This document shows, in pieces, positions 43,205 to 53,108 of a DNA stretch of 64,000 nt. Where the stretch lies: assembly GCA_947175265.1 (NCBI GenBank), contig CAMWMD010000001.1:124001-188000 (forward strand). Direction: 5' to 3'. The notes below the pieces were generated by a model. It did not search any database. It had not been told where the DNA came from and saw only the letters and a program-made list of their open reading frames with translations. Position 1 is the first letter of the stretch. Every line of letters starts with the position of its first letter. The translations under genes and the position numbers were made by a program. The DNA is from an uncultured Porphyromonadaceae bacterium (GTDB lineage Bacteria; Bacteroidota; Bacteroidia; Bacteroidales; Muribaculaceae).

Positions 43205-44170
43205 TTAATTTTTTGTTGCCGGAAGGAAGAACTTGTAGGCGGGTAGCAAGAATATCCATGTGGCGACACAGAAAGGACCGGTCAATGTCGGAAGTCCCAT
43301 AGGAGCAAAGAAGGCATTCATCGCAGCCTGAACGAAGACAGTCACAATTGTACCCAAAACAGCCCATATTGCGCTTCTCCAAGAGAAGTTGCAGAAAGTT
43401 GCACCGAGGGCAATTGCTGTCAATACGGCAGAAAATCCGTACAAACCGTTAGAAATATCTACTGCCGGGCCATGCCAAAGAAATGCAACCAATAAAGAAA
43501 TTGCAGATCCGAGCGCTGCCCATAAAGCCGCTCTCCAACTGCTAACCAAAAGACCTAAGAGGAAAAATGCACCGCATACCCACGACTTAATAAGGAATAC
43601 TTGTGAAATACCGCGCAACCAATATACGACCAAATCGATGAAACCCATAGAGATGACACCCTCCGCTCCATGAGGGAATTCAGGGGAGCCCATTGATTCA
43701 GGAGGGAAGCCGCTGAAGAGGCGGGAGGAGAGAAGAAATATCCATGTACAGAAAACGAATGGGAATGTGAAAGATGACAAATTCCATTTTCCGAAAACGT
43801 TATCCATTCCAGAACGTGCCACTATCGTAAGAGCGGAACATATTATCAGACCAATCCACATCCATGGCGTATTACCTAAAAAGGTGGGGAACGCACAACC
43901 TACAAGAACGCCGTTAAATCCCCATAGGCCTTGCGCTCCATTCTGATCGGGCAACCGGAGAATATATCCCACAAGGGTTGAAACCAGAACACCAACCAGC
44001 GCTCCCCATGCTACCAATGGAGCACCCTCAATATAAGCACCCCAGAAAATACCGATGAGGAAAAAAATACCTGTCCACATGTTATCCTGGAACATAACCT
44101 GCCCGACACCTCGTGCGACTGTGCGGGGAAACTCTTTAATTGAATTGGAAATATAGACTTTATCAAACAT
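43205..44170 (-). CDS. Urea transporter (UT family)
   Basis: A 321-residue membrane protein with two homologous halves. Each half has the UT signature: LPDQNGAQGLWGFNGVLVGCAFPTFLG in the first and DISNGLYGFSAVLTAIALG in the second, which form the selectivity filter of the urea channel. Family members are trimeric and let urea pass down its gradient. No urease gene lies in the window, so use of urea would need urease elsewhere. It sits 31 bp before the MFS gene and 33 bp after the ion channel gene, all on the same strand. Confidence 0.92.
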   Translation of the reverse strand: MFDKVYISNSIKEFPRTVARGVGQVMFQDNMWTGIFFLIGIFWGAYIEGAPLVAWGALVGVLVSTLVGYILRLPDQNGAQGLWGFNGVLVGCAFPTFLGNTPWMWIGLIICSALTIVARSGMDNVFGKWNLSSFTFPFVFCTWIFLLSSRLFSGFPPESMGSPEFPHGAEGVISMGFIDLVVYWLRGISQVFLIKSWVCGAFFLLGLLVSSWRAALWAALGSAISLLVAFLWHGPAVDISNGLYGFSAVLTAIALGATFCNFSWRSAIWAVLGTIVTVFVQAAMNAFFAPMGLPTLTGPFCVATWIFLLPAYKFFLPATKN

Positions 44171-44203
44171 AACAATACGTTTTAAGAAGTTATCAAAATA
44201 TAA

Positions 44204-45007
44204 TTATTGTGCCATGGCGTCAGCGGTATCGTCAGAAACCTTATCTTCCTGTTTCAACTGTTTATCGCTGTTACCGACAAGAGGAGTAGTGAAATTCATA
44301 TCGCCATATTTCTGACCAATCTGGTGATGCTTCGTCAATATATTGGTGACGTAAACGGTAAATATCGGGAACATCATCATACCAAGTGCCGCAAGCAAAA
44401 CTGACAATATGCGACCTACTGTAGTCACGGCCGTAATATTGCAACCAACGGTCGTTGCATCCATGAACGCCCACCAAAGGGCATCATCATAATTTACAAC
44501 AAGACTGTTGACACCATGCTCAAAAAGGAAAAACGCCAATGAAGCGAAATATATGGTAAATAATAATGTGGCAAGATAGGAAATGAAAAGTCCGGTGGCT
44601 TTATTGTATGTAAACCAACTCACCACTATCGACATAGCATAGCCACCTCGAATAAGGGGAATATATCTGAGGCAGTAGGTCAATTGTGGATCAAACGACC
44701 ATCCATAATGTGTTATTATAGAGTTATAGGGGATAGATACAAGGAAGAAAAGGAAGTGTCCTCCCAGATAATGCCATTTATTCTCAGCGAGAAAAAACTC
44801 GATAAAGAAATCAGCGAGGAATATCACGCAAATCCAAAACTGTACTTTCATGAACTGTGGTTCCTCATAGAAGGCCTCATTATGAAATGAATCAATAGAG
44901 ATACATACAACAAGAAAAATAGACAGAAGCAAAATCAGAATATGGAGAACCATATAAAGTCCTTTTATTCTGAAAAGAGAATGGATTTTAGATTCTTGGG
45001 CTGCCAT
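44204..45007 (-). CDS. Voltage-gated-like ion channel with an atypical filter
   Basis: A 267-residue protein resembling potassium channel family members, with about six membrane helices. S1 lies near 17-37, S2 and S3 near 55-73 and 83-95, an S4-like LRYIPLIRGG with only two Arg, S5 near 137-163 and S6 near 198-222. The pore loop DALWWAFMDATTVGCNIT places TVGCN (186-190) where K+ channels have TVGYG. Loss of the final Tyr-Gly means K+ selectivity cannot be assumed. The C-terminal 45 residues are soluble and acidic. It is first in the operon with the urea transporter and MFS genes. Confidence 0.8.
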   Translation of the reverse strand: MAAQESKIHSLFRIKGLYMVLHILILLLSIFLVVCISIDSFHNEAFYEEPQFMKVQFWICVIFLADFFIEFFLAENKWHYLGGHFLFFLVSIPYNSIITHYGWSFDPQLTYCLRYIPLIRGGYAMSIVVSWFTYNKATGLFISYLATLLFTIYFASLAFFLFEHGVNSLVVNYDDALWWAFMDATTVGCNITAVTTVGRILSVLLAALGMMMFPIFTVYVTNILTKHHQIGQKYGDMNFTTPLVGNSDKQLKQEDKVSDDTADAMAQ

Positions 45008-45144
45008 AGTAGAATTTCTTTTGTGTTATTGAAAGCAAATATGGAATACCTCTCTACAGATTTAAAACCTAAACTAAGATTTAAATACAACGAAGGAGGG
45101 TTACTATATTTTAACAAATTCATCGGGGAAATTGATTTTTTAAT

Positions 45145-45174
45145 ATTGTAATTTTTATTTTTTTATTAACTTTG
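45145..45174 (+). promoter_or_regulatory. Promoter of sbcDC
   Basis: TAACTTTG (45167-45174), exact -7 box, with ATTG (45145-45148) 18 bases upstream. The leader is about 105 bases. Confidence 0.45.
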
Positions 45175-45282
45175 AGAGTATTATTCAATGTTTAAATTTT
45201 AATGTGGTAAATGAAGGGAAGTATCAGACGGGAAAATTCAAAACTTCTCGAGCTTTCCGGATTTTGATAATAAATCTAGTAT

Positions 45283-46479
45283 ATGAAGGTGCTTCATACT
45301 TCTGATTGGCATTTGGGTCATAGTCTTTATGGATATGACAGAAGAGATGAGTTCAAGCATTTCCTTTCCCAACTGCTTGAAATAATCGCTGAGGAGAAAC
45401 CGGATGTATTGCTGGTAAGCGGAGATATTTACGATGTCTCCGCACCATCCACACATGTGATTGAACTCTTCAACAGTTTTATGCTTGAAGTCAGAAAATA
45501 TATACCCGATATTACTGTAGTAGTCATATCGGGAAATCATGACAGTGCATCAAGAATAGATGTTTACCGGAATGTATGGGAAAAACTGGATATACATGTG
45601 ATTGGAAAAGTAGAAAGAAAGGATAGGGTATATAATTTTTCGAAAAACGTTATAGAAATTGAAGGCAAAGGGAGAATCATTGCCATTCCTTTCATAAATC
45701 CATCTTTCTTATGGTCCGGAGATAAAGATATATCAGGTGAGAAGGCATTTTTCAATGTCTTGGAACAAGAGATTGAAAGTTCTTTCCCGGATGATTTGCC
45801 CAATGTGCTGATGGCACATCTTACTGTCAGGGGTAAAAGTGTGACTGCGGATAATTCAACTTTGATCGGGAACGTGAACAGTGTGACCTCTGATATATTC
45901 GGAAACATTTATGATTATATAGCACTCGGTCATATCCACCGACCCCAAACACTTGATGCGAATGATAGGATAAGATATTCCGGATCTCCAATACCCATAA
46001 GTTTTGACGAGGATTATCCTCATACCGTCTCTATATTAGACATAGAGAAGGGTCAAAAGCCACAACTTAAAGAAATAGTGATAACACCATTGAGAAATCT
46101 AAAGACATTTCCGGAGAAGCCGGTAAATTTCCGGAGTGCTTTAAAAATTCTTACAAAATATCCTTCTGCTGACACATCTTATATCCGAGTCAATATCGAG
46201 CAACCGGAAGATTTGCCTTCCGATTGCGAAGAACAGATAGCCTCTGCTCTTAAAGATAAAGAATGCAGATACTGCATCATCAAATACAATAAACCCGGGA
46301 AAGAGAATCATAAAGCAGAATTTGAAGAAATGAGAACTTCAGATTTCAAATTACTGAATCCGGCAGAAGTAGCATCCCGATTTTTTAAAACAATTGGGAT
46401 AGGGGAAGACGATATTTCAGAACTCAGTGGTCTGATTTCAGAAATAGAGGAAGATCTAACGGCAAAAGAAAGTTTTTGA
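45283..46479 (+). CDS. sbcD: Exonuclease subunit SbcD
   Basis: A 398-residue Mre11-type metallophosphoesterase. Phosphoesterase motifs: TSDWHLGH (6-13), SGDIYD, GNHDSASR and LGHIHRPQ. It is the nuclease of the SbcCD complex, which cleaves DNA hairpins and protein-blocked ends with Mn2+. The C-terminal capping domain (about 270-398) is normal. sbcC follows after 3 bases. Confidence 0.95.
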   Translation: MKVLHTSDWHLGHSLYGYDRRDEFKHFLSQLLEIIAEEKPDVLLVSGDIYDVSAPSTHVIELFNSFMLEVRKYIPDITVVVISGNHDSASRIDVYRNVWEKLDIHVIGKVERKDRVYNFSKNVIEIEGKGRIIAIPFINPSFLWSGDKDISGEKAFFNVLEQEIESSFPDDLPNVLMAHLTVRGKSVTADNSTLIGNVNSVTSDIFGNIYDYIALGHIHRPQTLDANDRIRYSGSPIPISFDEDYPHTVSILDIEKGQKPQLKEIVITPLRNLKTFPEKPVNFRSALKILTKYPSADTSYIRVNIEQPEDLPSDCEEQIASALKDKECRYCIIKYNKPGKENHKAEFEEMRTSDFKLLNPAEVASRFFKTIGIGEDDISELSGLISEIEEDLTAKESF

Positions 46480-46482
46480 ACA

Positions 46483-49287
46483 ATGATAATTAAGAATCTA
46501 ACAATACACAATATCGCCTCATTGGCAGAAGCAGAAATCGATTTTCAAAATTCGACGATAGGTGAGGCCTCGATATTTTTAATATCGGGAGAAACGGGGG
46601 CAGGTAAAAGCACAATACTTGACGCCATTTGTCTCGCCCTCTATGCACAGACACCACGCATGATGTCGTCAAGCAGAGAGGAATTGGCATTCTTCAACGA
46701 GCAGAAAGGAAAATTCTATACTAATGACAATGCCCAACTATTGAGAAGAGGGACAGGTGAAGGGTTCGTAAGACTTATCTTTGAAGGGAATGACGGATAC
46801 GATTATGAGGCAATTTGGGCTGTCCAAAGAGACCACAAGAAGGCACATAAGAAATTGCAGAAACCTACACGTATTCTAAGAAGCGTAAGTAATGGGAACT
46901 ATTGCGAAACCCATAAAAAACAGATAGAGGAGAAGATTCCACAACTCACAGGATTGGATTATGACCAATTTTGTCGTACCGTTATGCTTCCTCAAGGTGA
47001 GTTTACCAAATTCCTGAAAAGTTCTCGAAGTGAGAAGTCTCAGATACTTGAGAAATTGACGGGCACTGAGATTTATTCTATCATCGGTAAGGAGATTGCC
47101 TCACGTTATTTGAAGGAAAAGAATCTATGGGATAGTATTCAGAAGGAGATAGACAGCATCTTTATTCTTCAGGAAGAGGAAGTGGCAGGTGTCGGCAATG
47201 AACTGGAAAGTCTTGGGGAGGAAGGAAAGAAAAGTTCGGAAATTAAAAAATCCATTTCTGAAAAGATCATGTGGATTGAGGAATACACCTCCCTTATTAC
47301 AAAGGAGATAGAATTGCAGAAGGATATCAATATACTCAAGGAAACATCCGAATCAAAGCAATTTAAAGAAAATGTTAAGTTAATCGAGGAATACAACAAA
47401 ACAATAGTGCCGAGAAGTTTACTTGCAGATTTGAATACCCAGAAGGAAAATTTGAAAAGACATGAAGAGTTGCGCAATAAAATTGAAGAGAGCATAAGCG
47501 AATCACAGAAAAACGAAGAGTTGAAAAAGGTGGAGGTTGAGAGAATTATTTCAATAATCGAAAACCTAAACAATCGTCTTGAAAAATTTGATGCCGATGA
47601 TATCAATAAGAAGATTATAAAACTTAATGAAACAAAAAATCTTCTTATAGGATATGGGGCAAATCTTGAGAATTTCAATAGAAGTAGAGGCCTTGAACTT
47701 GAACTCAATCGGGAAGTCGCTGATTTAAATGATAGGATTAAATCTCATGATGTCATTCTCCAGACATCGATGGGAAAGAAACCTTACGCGGTCACGCGTA
47801 ATGAAAAGGCAATTAGGGAATTTGATAAAATATTTGTATCTACCTCAAACGCTGCTAAAAAACTGAGAGGGATGGTGAATGAAGGAGATATGTGTCCGGT
47901 ATGTGGGCAAAAGATCATCCATCATCTTGAGGAAGGTTTCTTTAAGGAATTGTTGGCACCTCTTGAAAAGGAGAAGAGAGAGTCCGAAGAAAATTTAAGA
48001 ACCATAGAGGCAACTATCAACTCCGAAAAGAGAATTATTTCCGAACTTGAGACAGAGTGTAGAAAAGCAAATACAAAGTTAGTTGAGGTTTGCAAATCGA
48101 CAAAAGGATTCCGAGAACTCATTATCAATCAGGAGGAGCAATTGAAAGCTATTGGGCTTGTTGAGTTGGATAATGCAGAAAAGATAGATGACCGAATATC
48201 CGTAATTGATAAGGAAATAGGAGAGACGCTTCTTTTGCAGAAACAGTATCAACATATCTCAAAAGAGATAAAGCATCAGAGAATTAAGGAAACCGGATTG
48301 AATAAGGAGTATGCCTCTTTGAAAGAGAAAACCTTAAAAGAGAAGGAAGCACTGTCCGTATGGAAAGCAAGTCTATCAGAGAAAAAGGCACGTATAACTC
48401 AAATCGAAGATTCCTTACACCAATTTTTGACAGAACATTCTGATGTTAGCATGGAAAAATTGAAAGAACTCATTGAGATAAAGAAGGAGTATGTCGATCT
48501 AATTTCTGAGGAAGTAAAGAAGATGGAAGAAACTTTTCACAATAAATTGGGAGCTTCTGAATTAGTCAGAAGAAATAAACAAGAGTTGGAAAAGAGCCGA
48601 CCTTTGTTGGAGGAAGATGATAATGTAAGGGAATTACAAAAACAGTTGAAGACAGTTGAAAACAGAATAAATGAAATCAACATATCAACGGGAAGGCTAA
48701 AGGAGAAACTTGATCTGAATAAGCGGAATAATGAAATACGTAAAAAGAAAGAACAAGAAGGGGAGTCGGTAAGAATAAGGAAAGAGAAATGGGAAAGACT
48801 TTATAAGTTCCTGGGAGACGGAGACGGGGTTAAGTTCAGGTCAATTGCCCAAAGTTATATACTCAAGTCGTTATTGAACAACGCAAATGTGTATATGCAA
48901 ACGTTTAATGACAGGTATACATTAACCTGCAATCCGGGTTCACTGGCAATTCTTGTCAGGGATAACTTGCAACCGGGAGAGCCACAACCGGCGAGTATTT
49001 TATCCGGTGGTGAAGGATTCATGGCATCCCTTTCTCTCGCCCTAGCACTCTCTAATCTAAAAGATCACTCTCTGGGTGTGGATATTCTATTTATTGACGA
49101 AGGATTCGGCACACTTTCACCAGAATATCTTGAGAACGTAATGGAAACTCTTGAGAAACTTCATAGGTTTGGAGGTAAAAAGGTAGGATTGATAAGTCAC
49201 GTACCGGAACTAAAAGACAGGATACCTGTCCAGATCAATGTAAAGAGAGTATCTCCTTCACTCTCGAATATAGAAATAAACCAATAA
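46483..49287 (+). CDS. sbcC: Exonuclease subunit SbcC (Rad50-like ATPase)
   Basis: A 934-residue SMC-like ATPase. Walker A GETGAGKST (36-44) at the N-terminus; long coiled coils of about 200-440 and 490-760 rich in Glu and Lys; zinc-hook CPVCG (Cys471, Cys474) between them; the signature SILSGGEGFMASLSLALALS and Walker B DILFIDEGFG near the C-terminus. Two molecules meet at the hook and clamp DNA for SbcD. Shorter than E. coli SbcC, as is common in Bacteroidetes. It ends with a strong terminator shared with ligA. Confidence 0.95.
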   Translation: MIIKNLTIHNIASLAEAEIDFQNSTIGEASIFLISGETGAGKSTILDAICLALYAQTPRMMSSSREELAFFNEQKGKFYTNDNAQLLRRGTGEGFVRLIFEGNDGYDYEAIWAVQRDHKKAHKKLQKPTRILRSVSNGNYCETHKKQIEEKIPQLTGLDYDQFCRTVMLPQGEFTKFLKSSRSEKSQILEKLTGTEIYSIIGKEIASRYLKEKNLWDSIQKEIDSIFILQEEEVAGVGNELESLGEEGKKSSEIKKSISEKIMWIEEYTSLITKEIELQKDINILKETSESKQFKENVKLIEEYNKTIVPRSLLADLNTQKENLKRHEELRNKIEESISESQKNEELKKVEVERIISIIENLNNRLEKFDADDINKKIIKLNETKNLLIGYGANLENFNRSRGLELELNREVADLNDRIKSHDVILQTSMGKKPYAVTRNEKAIREFDKIFVSTSNAAKKLRGMVNEGDMCPVCGQKIIHHLEEGFFKELLAPLEKEKRESEENLRTIEATINSEKRIISELETECRKANTKLVEVCKSTKGFRELIINQEEQLKAIGLVELDNAEKIDDRISVIDKEIGETLLLQKQYQHISKEIKHQRIKETGLNKEYASLKEKTLKEKEALSVWKASLSEKKARITQIEDSLHQFLTEHSDVSMEKLKELIEIKKEYVDLISEEVKKMEETFHNKLGASELVRRNKQELEKSRPLLEEDDNVRELQKQLKTVENRINEINISTGRLKEKLDLNKRNNEIRKKKEQEGESVRIRKEKWERLYKFLGDGDGVKFRSIAQSYILKSLLNNANVYMQTFNDRYTLTCNPGSLAILVRDNLQPGEPQPASILSGGEGFMASLSLALALSNLKDHSLGVDILFIDEGFGTLSPEYLENVMETLEKLHRFGGKKVGLISHVPELKDRIPVQINVKRVSPSLSNIEINQ

Positions 49288-49305
49288 AGCAGATTTGTTA
49301 AAATG

Positions 49306-49346
49306 AATAACCCTCTAAAGTTTGTGTTTGACTTTAGGGGGTTATT
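49306..49346. terminator. Bidirectional terminator between sbcC and ligA
   Basis: A 16-bp stem with one G-U pair (49306-49321 with 49331-49346) and a 9-base loop, with AT-rich stem ends on both sides. Confidence 0.82.
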
Positions 49347-49370
49347 CCATAATTCAGAATCCTTATAGTA

Positions 49371-51383
49371 TTATTCTCCAATCATTTTAAGAAATTCCTC
49401 CTCACCAACCAAGGGAATCCCAAGTTTTTCACACTTCTCCCGTTTTGCCGGACCCATATTTTCCCCGGCGAGTACAAAGGATGTCTTTTTAGAAATGCTT
49501 CCTGCATTCCTGCCTCCCTCTTTCTCAATGATATCCTTATACTCATCGCGGGAATGATGACTGAATGTACCGGAGATGACAATAGTCTTTCCCTCAAGAG
49601 AAGTGCCTCGTGGCTCAAGTTTATCAGCCGAAAGAGACATTTGCACTCCCGCAGTCCTCAGTCTCTCTATTATCTCAAGGTTTACAGGGATGTCGAGATA
49701 TTCCCTGATAGACTTGGCTATGATTGGTCCCACATCCGGTATTGCTGTGAGATCTGCTTCCGACATGGCGAGGAGATTATCCATAGTCTTGACATAACTT
49801 GCCAATCTTTTTGCAGTGGTTTCCCCAATGTTGGGTATGGATAAAGCATAAACCACACGTTCGAAAGGCACTGCCTTTGACGAATCAATGCCATCCATTA
49901 TTCTTAATGCAGTCTTTTCTCCAATTCTGTCAAGATTCTCAAGTTTCTCTTTTGTCAAATCATATATGTCAGCAATATTCTGCACTAATCCGCAAGAGAA
50001 TAAGAGTTGTGCCGTTTCCTCTCCTATTCCGTCGATATTCATCATTCTTCTTGCACAAAAATGCTCAATCTTTCCCGTGATTTGCGGACGGCATCCAAAA
50101 TGATTTGGACAGCACCAAGCCGCATCTCCATATATTCTTACCAATGGCGTGCCGCACTCGGGGCATTCACTTACGAATCTAATCTTCCGAGAATCCTTAC
50201 CCCTCTTGGATTTGTCAACACCTGTAATTTTCGGGATTATCTCACCACCTTTCTCCACATAAAGCCAGTCACCCTCATGGATATCAAGTTCCTGGATTAT
50301 ATCATCATTATGAAGTGAGGCTCTCTTAACAATAGTTCCTGATAATTGGACCGGTTCAAGATTGGCGACAGGAGTGACAATACCCATTCTACCGGTTTCA
50401 AAAGAAACAAAGCGAAGGGGAGTGCAAGCACGTTCCGGATTAAACTTAAAGGCTATAGCCCAACGGGGAGATTTTGCAGTATAACCGAGATTCAATTGCT
50501 GTCGGAGTGAATTAATCTTGAAAACAAGCCCATCGGTAGCAACAGGGAGATTCTTTCTATTGACGTCCCAATTTTCAATAAAATCGTTTACCTCTTCTAT
50601 AGAATCAAGAAGCGTCATCTCCTTTGATACTTTGAAACCCCATTTGCGGGCTGCCTCAAGATTGTCGTAATGATTATCATACGGAAGATTATCACTCAAC
50701 AGATAGTAAAACCGGGCATCAAGATGCCTCTTGGCAACTTCTTTCGAATCCTGCATTTTCAGTGTGCCCGACGCTGCGTTACGGGGATTGGCAAATAACG
50801 GCTCCTCATTATATGCTCTCTCCGCATTCAATTTTTCAAATACTTCCCAGGGCATCAGAATTTCCCCTCTAATCTCAAATTCATCAGGCCAATCTCCGGG
50901 TTGCAATTGAAGAGGGACACTACGGATTGTCTTGACGTTAGCGGTGACATCATCGCCTTGGGTGCCATCACCTCTTGTTACAGCCCTGACCATTTTCCCA
51001 TTTTTGTAGGTAACTGAGATGGAAGTTCCGTCAAATTTCAATTCCCCGACAATCTGAAATTTTTCATTGCCGAGTGATTTCTTCAATCTCTCAAACCAGT
51101 CATCAACCTCCTCAATGGAATATGAATTAGACAGCGACATCATTGGCCGAGTATGGATAACGTGTTCAAAACCCTTTGTAAGATCGGAACCTACCCGTTT
51201 AGTCGGAGATAAAGGGTCTTCGTATTCAGGAAAATCTTTTTCAAGGTTTTCCAATTCCTTCATCATAAAATCAAATTCCTTATCCGATATTTCCGGTTGA
51301 TTCAGGATATAGTAATTATGATTATGCCGGTGAAGATCTTTTCTGAGTTCTTCAATCCTTGACTTTGCTTCAGTACTGTTCAT
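49371..51383 (-). CDS. ligA: NAD-dependent DNA ligase
   Basis: A 670-residue ligase with the complete domain order: Ia (NHNYYILNQPEISDKEFD), adenylation domain with Lys116 in ELKFDGTS, OB fold, a Cys4 zinc finger (CPECG ... CCPNHFGC), helix-hairpin-helix repeats (IPNIGETTAKRLASYV, IPDVGPIIAKSI) and a C-terminal BRCT domain (SLEGKTIVISGTFSHHSRDE). It seals nicks during replication and repair using NAD+. It is the last gene of the long minus-strand run, 18 bp after the EamA gene. Confidence 0.96.
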   Translation of the reverse strand: MNSTEAKSRIEELRKDLHRHNHNYYILNQPEISDKEFDFMMKELENLEKDFPEYEDPLSPTKRVGSDLTKGFEHVIHTRPMMSLSNSYSIEEVDDWFERLKKSLGNEKFQIVGELKFDGTSISVTYKNGKMVRAVTRGDGTQGDDVTANVKTIRSVPLQLQPGDWPDEFEIRGEILMPWEVFEKLNAERAYNEEPLFANPRNAASGTLKMQDSKEVAKRHLDARFYYLLSDNLPYDNHYDNLEAARKWGFKVSKEMTLLDSIEEVNDFIENWDVNRKNLPVATDGLVFKINSLRQQLNLGYTAKSPRWAIAFKFNPERACTPLRFVSFETGRMGIVTPVANLEPVQLSGTIVKRASLHNDDIIQELDIHEGDWLYVEKGGEIIPKITGVDKSKRGKDSRKIRFVSECPECGTPLVRIYGDAAWCCPNHFGCRPQITGKIEHFCARRMMNIDGIGEETAQLLFSCGLVQNIADIYDLTKEKLENLDRIGEKTALRIMDGIDSSKAVPFERVVYALSIPNIGETTAKRLASYVKTMDNLLAMSEADLTAIPDVGPIIAKSIREYLDIPVNLEIIERLRTAGVQMSLSADKLEPRGTSLEGKTIVISGTFSHHSRDEYKDIIEKEGGRNAGSISKKTSFVLAGENMGPAKREKCEKLGIPLVGEEEFLKMIGE

Positions 51384-51401
51384 TTGATAAAATTTTAAGA
51401 T

Positions 51402-52331
51402 CTACCTTCTTTTACGGGGAAACAATCTGTGTATATGCAGAAGTTGACGGTGAATATTTCCGCCACCGACTACTATTGAAACAGCCACAAGAATCAGGAC
51501 TATTCCGATAGTGGATCTTAGTGACAATGTCTCTCCAAAGACAGATATTCCTATGGCGACAGCCGTCACAGGTTCAAGAGCCCCTAAAATTGCTGTCGGA
51601 GTCGGACCTATAAGTTGTATTGCAGAAGTCGTACACAAAAAAGAGATTGCCGTAGGAAATATGGCAAGCCCTATAAGGTTAATCCATGAGAATGGGGAAG
51701 TGGGGAGGGTAAAGGTATTCATCATAAGGGCTTTTACGATAAACACGAATAATCCGAACACCAAAACATAGAAGATTACTTTCAGTGTGGGCATGAATCT
51801 TAATGCAGTCCTATTGACCCCAACAATATATATAGCATAAGTAAGGGATGATACCATTACAAGAACTGTTCCGAAAGCAGATATTGTTGAGCCATCAGTC
51901 TTTTTAAACAATAATGCAATTCCGGAAAGGGCCATAATTATGCAAATGATTGTTGCGATTGTGATTTTTTCCTTAAACACAATCGTCATAATCAAAGCAA
52001 CCATTATGGGATAAACAAAAAGAAGGGTAGAGGCAATTCCGGCATCCATGTAGTTATAACTCATGAAAAGAGTCAGAGAAGAGAGAGCCATTAGAATACC
52101 CATGATTGCTAGTTGTCCGGATTGCTTCGCATTTATCCTGAATTGGTCAGACCCTCTGCGGAATAAAAGCATCAATCCCATTACAGGTATAGCCAGCAGG
52201 TATCTGAAAAGGAGCACGGAATCAGGAGTCATACCTTCGGAATATAACGGCAATGCGAAAAGGGGATTGGTCCCATAACTTGCGGCTGCAATTGATCCAA
52301 TGATGTATCCCTTTGCTTTATCGGAAATCAT
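51402..52331 (-). CDS. EamA/DMT family permease
   Basis: A 309-residue membrane protein with ten helices in two repeats of five, the EamA (drug/metabolite transporter) layout. The conserved TSAIQLIGPTPTAILGALEPVTAVAIGISVFGETLSLRSTIGIVLIL is the typical second-repeat end. A basic tail (HRQLLHIHRLFPRKRR) faces the cytosol. Members export amino acids or metabolites; the substrate is unknown. It lies between truA and ligA with gaps of 12 and 18 bp. Confidence 0.87.
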   Translation of the reverse strand: MISDKAKGYIIGSIAAASYGTNPLFALPLYSEGMTPDSVLLFRYLLAIPVMGLMLLFRRGSDQFRINAKQSGQLAIMGILMALSSLTLFMSYNYMDAGIASTLLFVYPIMVALIMTIVFKEKITIATIICIIMALSGIALLFKKTDGSTISAFGTVLVMVSSLTYAIYIVGVNRTALRFMPTLKVIFYVLVFGLFVFIVKALMMNTFTLPTSPFSWINLIGLAIFPTAISFLCTTSAIQLIGPTPTAILGALEPVTAVAIGISVFGETLSLRSTIGIVLILVAVSIVVGGGNIHRQLLHIHRLFPRKRR

Positions 52332-52343
52332 ATAATCAGAATT

Positions 52344-53105
52344 TTATTTAATATAAGGGTATTTAATCTCCCAAAGGAAAAGTCCCTCGGCAGGCATCGA
52401 CATACCGGCTGAAGATCTGTTTTTGGATAGAATGATATCACGGAACCCGTCGGTAGTGACGCGTCCCCTTCCTACTTCCACTAACGTCCCTACAACTGCT
52501 CTGACCATATTACGGAGAAAACGATTGGCAGAGATAGTGAAAACCAAACCATTCGGGATGAAGGGGAAGTCTTCGCCGGATTTATTCCAATGAGCCTCCC
52601 GCACTTCACATAAGTTTGTTTTAGCATCTGAATGCAGTTTTGCAAATGATGTGAAATCGGAGGTGGAGAGAAGTATCTTGGCAGCCTCGTTCATCGCATC
52701 AACGTTAAGTTCATGCGGCATGAAACAGGAATAGTCATAGACGAATGGTGATTTATTATAAGTAATGAAATACTTGTAGGTCCTTTCTATCGCATCAAAC
52801 CTGGCATGCGCTTCATCGCTCACCTCTATTAAATCATCAAAAGCGACATCCTTTCCAACCAATCTGTTTATTGAATTTAGAAAACGTGATTTGTCTGCCA
52901 CCGCAAACGGCACATCAAAATGGGCAAACATTTCACGCGCATGAACTCCGGCGTCTGTACGTCCGGCACCGACAATATTAATCGGGAGGCGTGTCACAAT
53001 TGACAACGCCTCCTCAATATTCTGCTGCACACTTACGGCATTAGGCTGGGACTGCCATCCATGAAATCGGGTGCCATTATAAGACAGTTTCAGAAAATAT
53101 CTCAT
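52344..53105 (-). CDS. truA: tRNA pseudouridine synthase A
   Basis: A 253-residue enzyme with the catalytic Asp51 in VGAGRTDAGVHA and the nearby FHGWQSQP. FLRNMVRAVVGTLVEVGRG in the second half is conserved in TruA. It makes pseudouridine at positions 38-40 in the anticodon stem-loop of tRNAs. The gap to speA is 3 bp and to the EamA gene 12 bp. Confidence 0.95.
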   Translation of the reverse strand: MRYFLKLSYNGTRFHGWQSQPNAVSVQQNIEEALSIVTRLPINIVGAGRTDAGVHAREMFAHFDVPFAVADKSRFLNSINRLVGKDVAFDDLIEVSDEAHARFDAIERTYKYFITYNKSPFVYDYSCFMPHELNVDAMNEAAKILLSTSDFTSFAKLHSDAKTNLCEVREAHWNKSGEDFPFIPNGLVFTISANRFLRNMVRAVVGTLVEVGRGRVTTDGFRDIILSKNRSSAGMSMPAEGLFLWEIKYPYIK

Positions 53106-53108
53106 GTC

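Noticed and set aside
47169-47708. Minus-strand Ser/Phe-rich frame opposite sbcC
   Set aside because: It is the mirror of the Glu/Lys coiled-coil codons of SbcC; typical antisense artefact.
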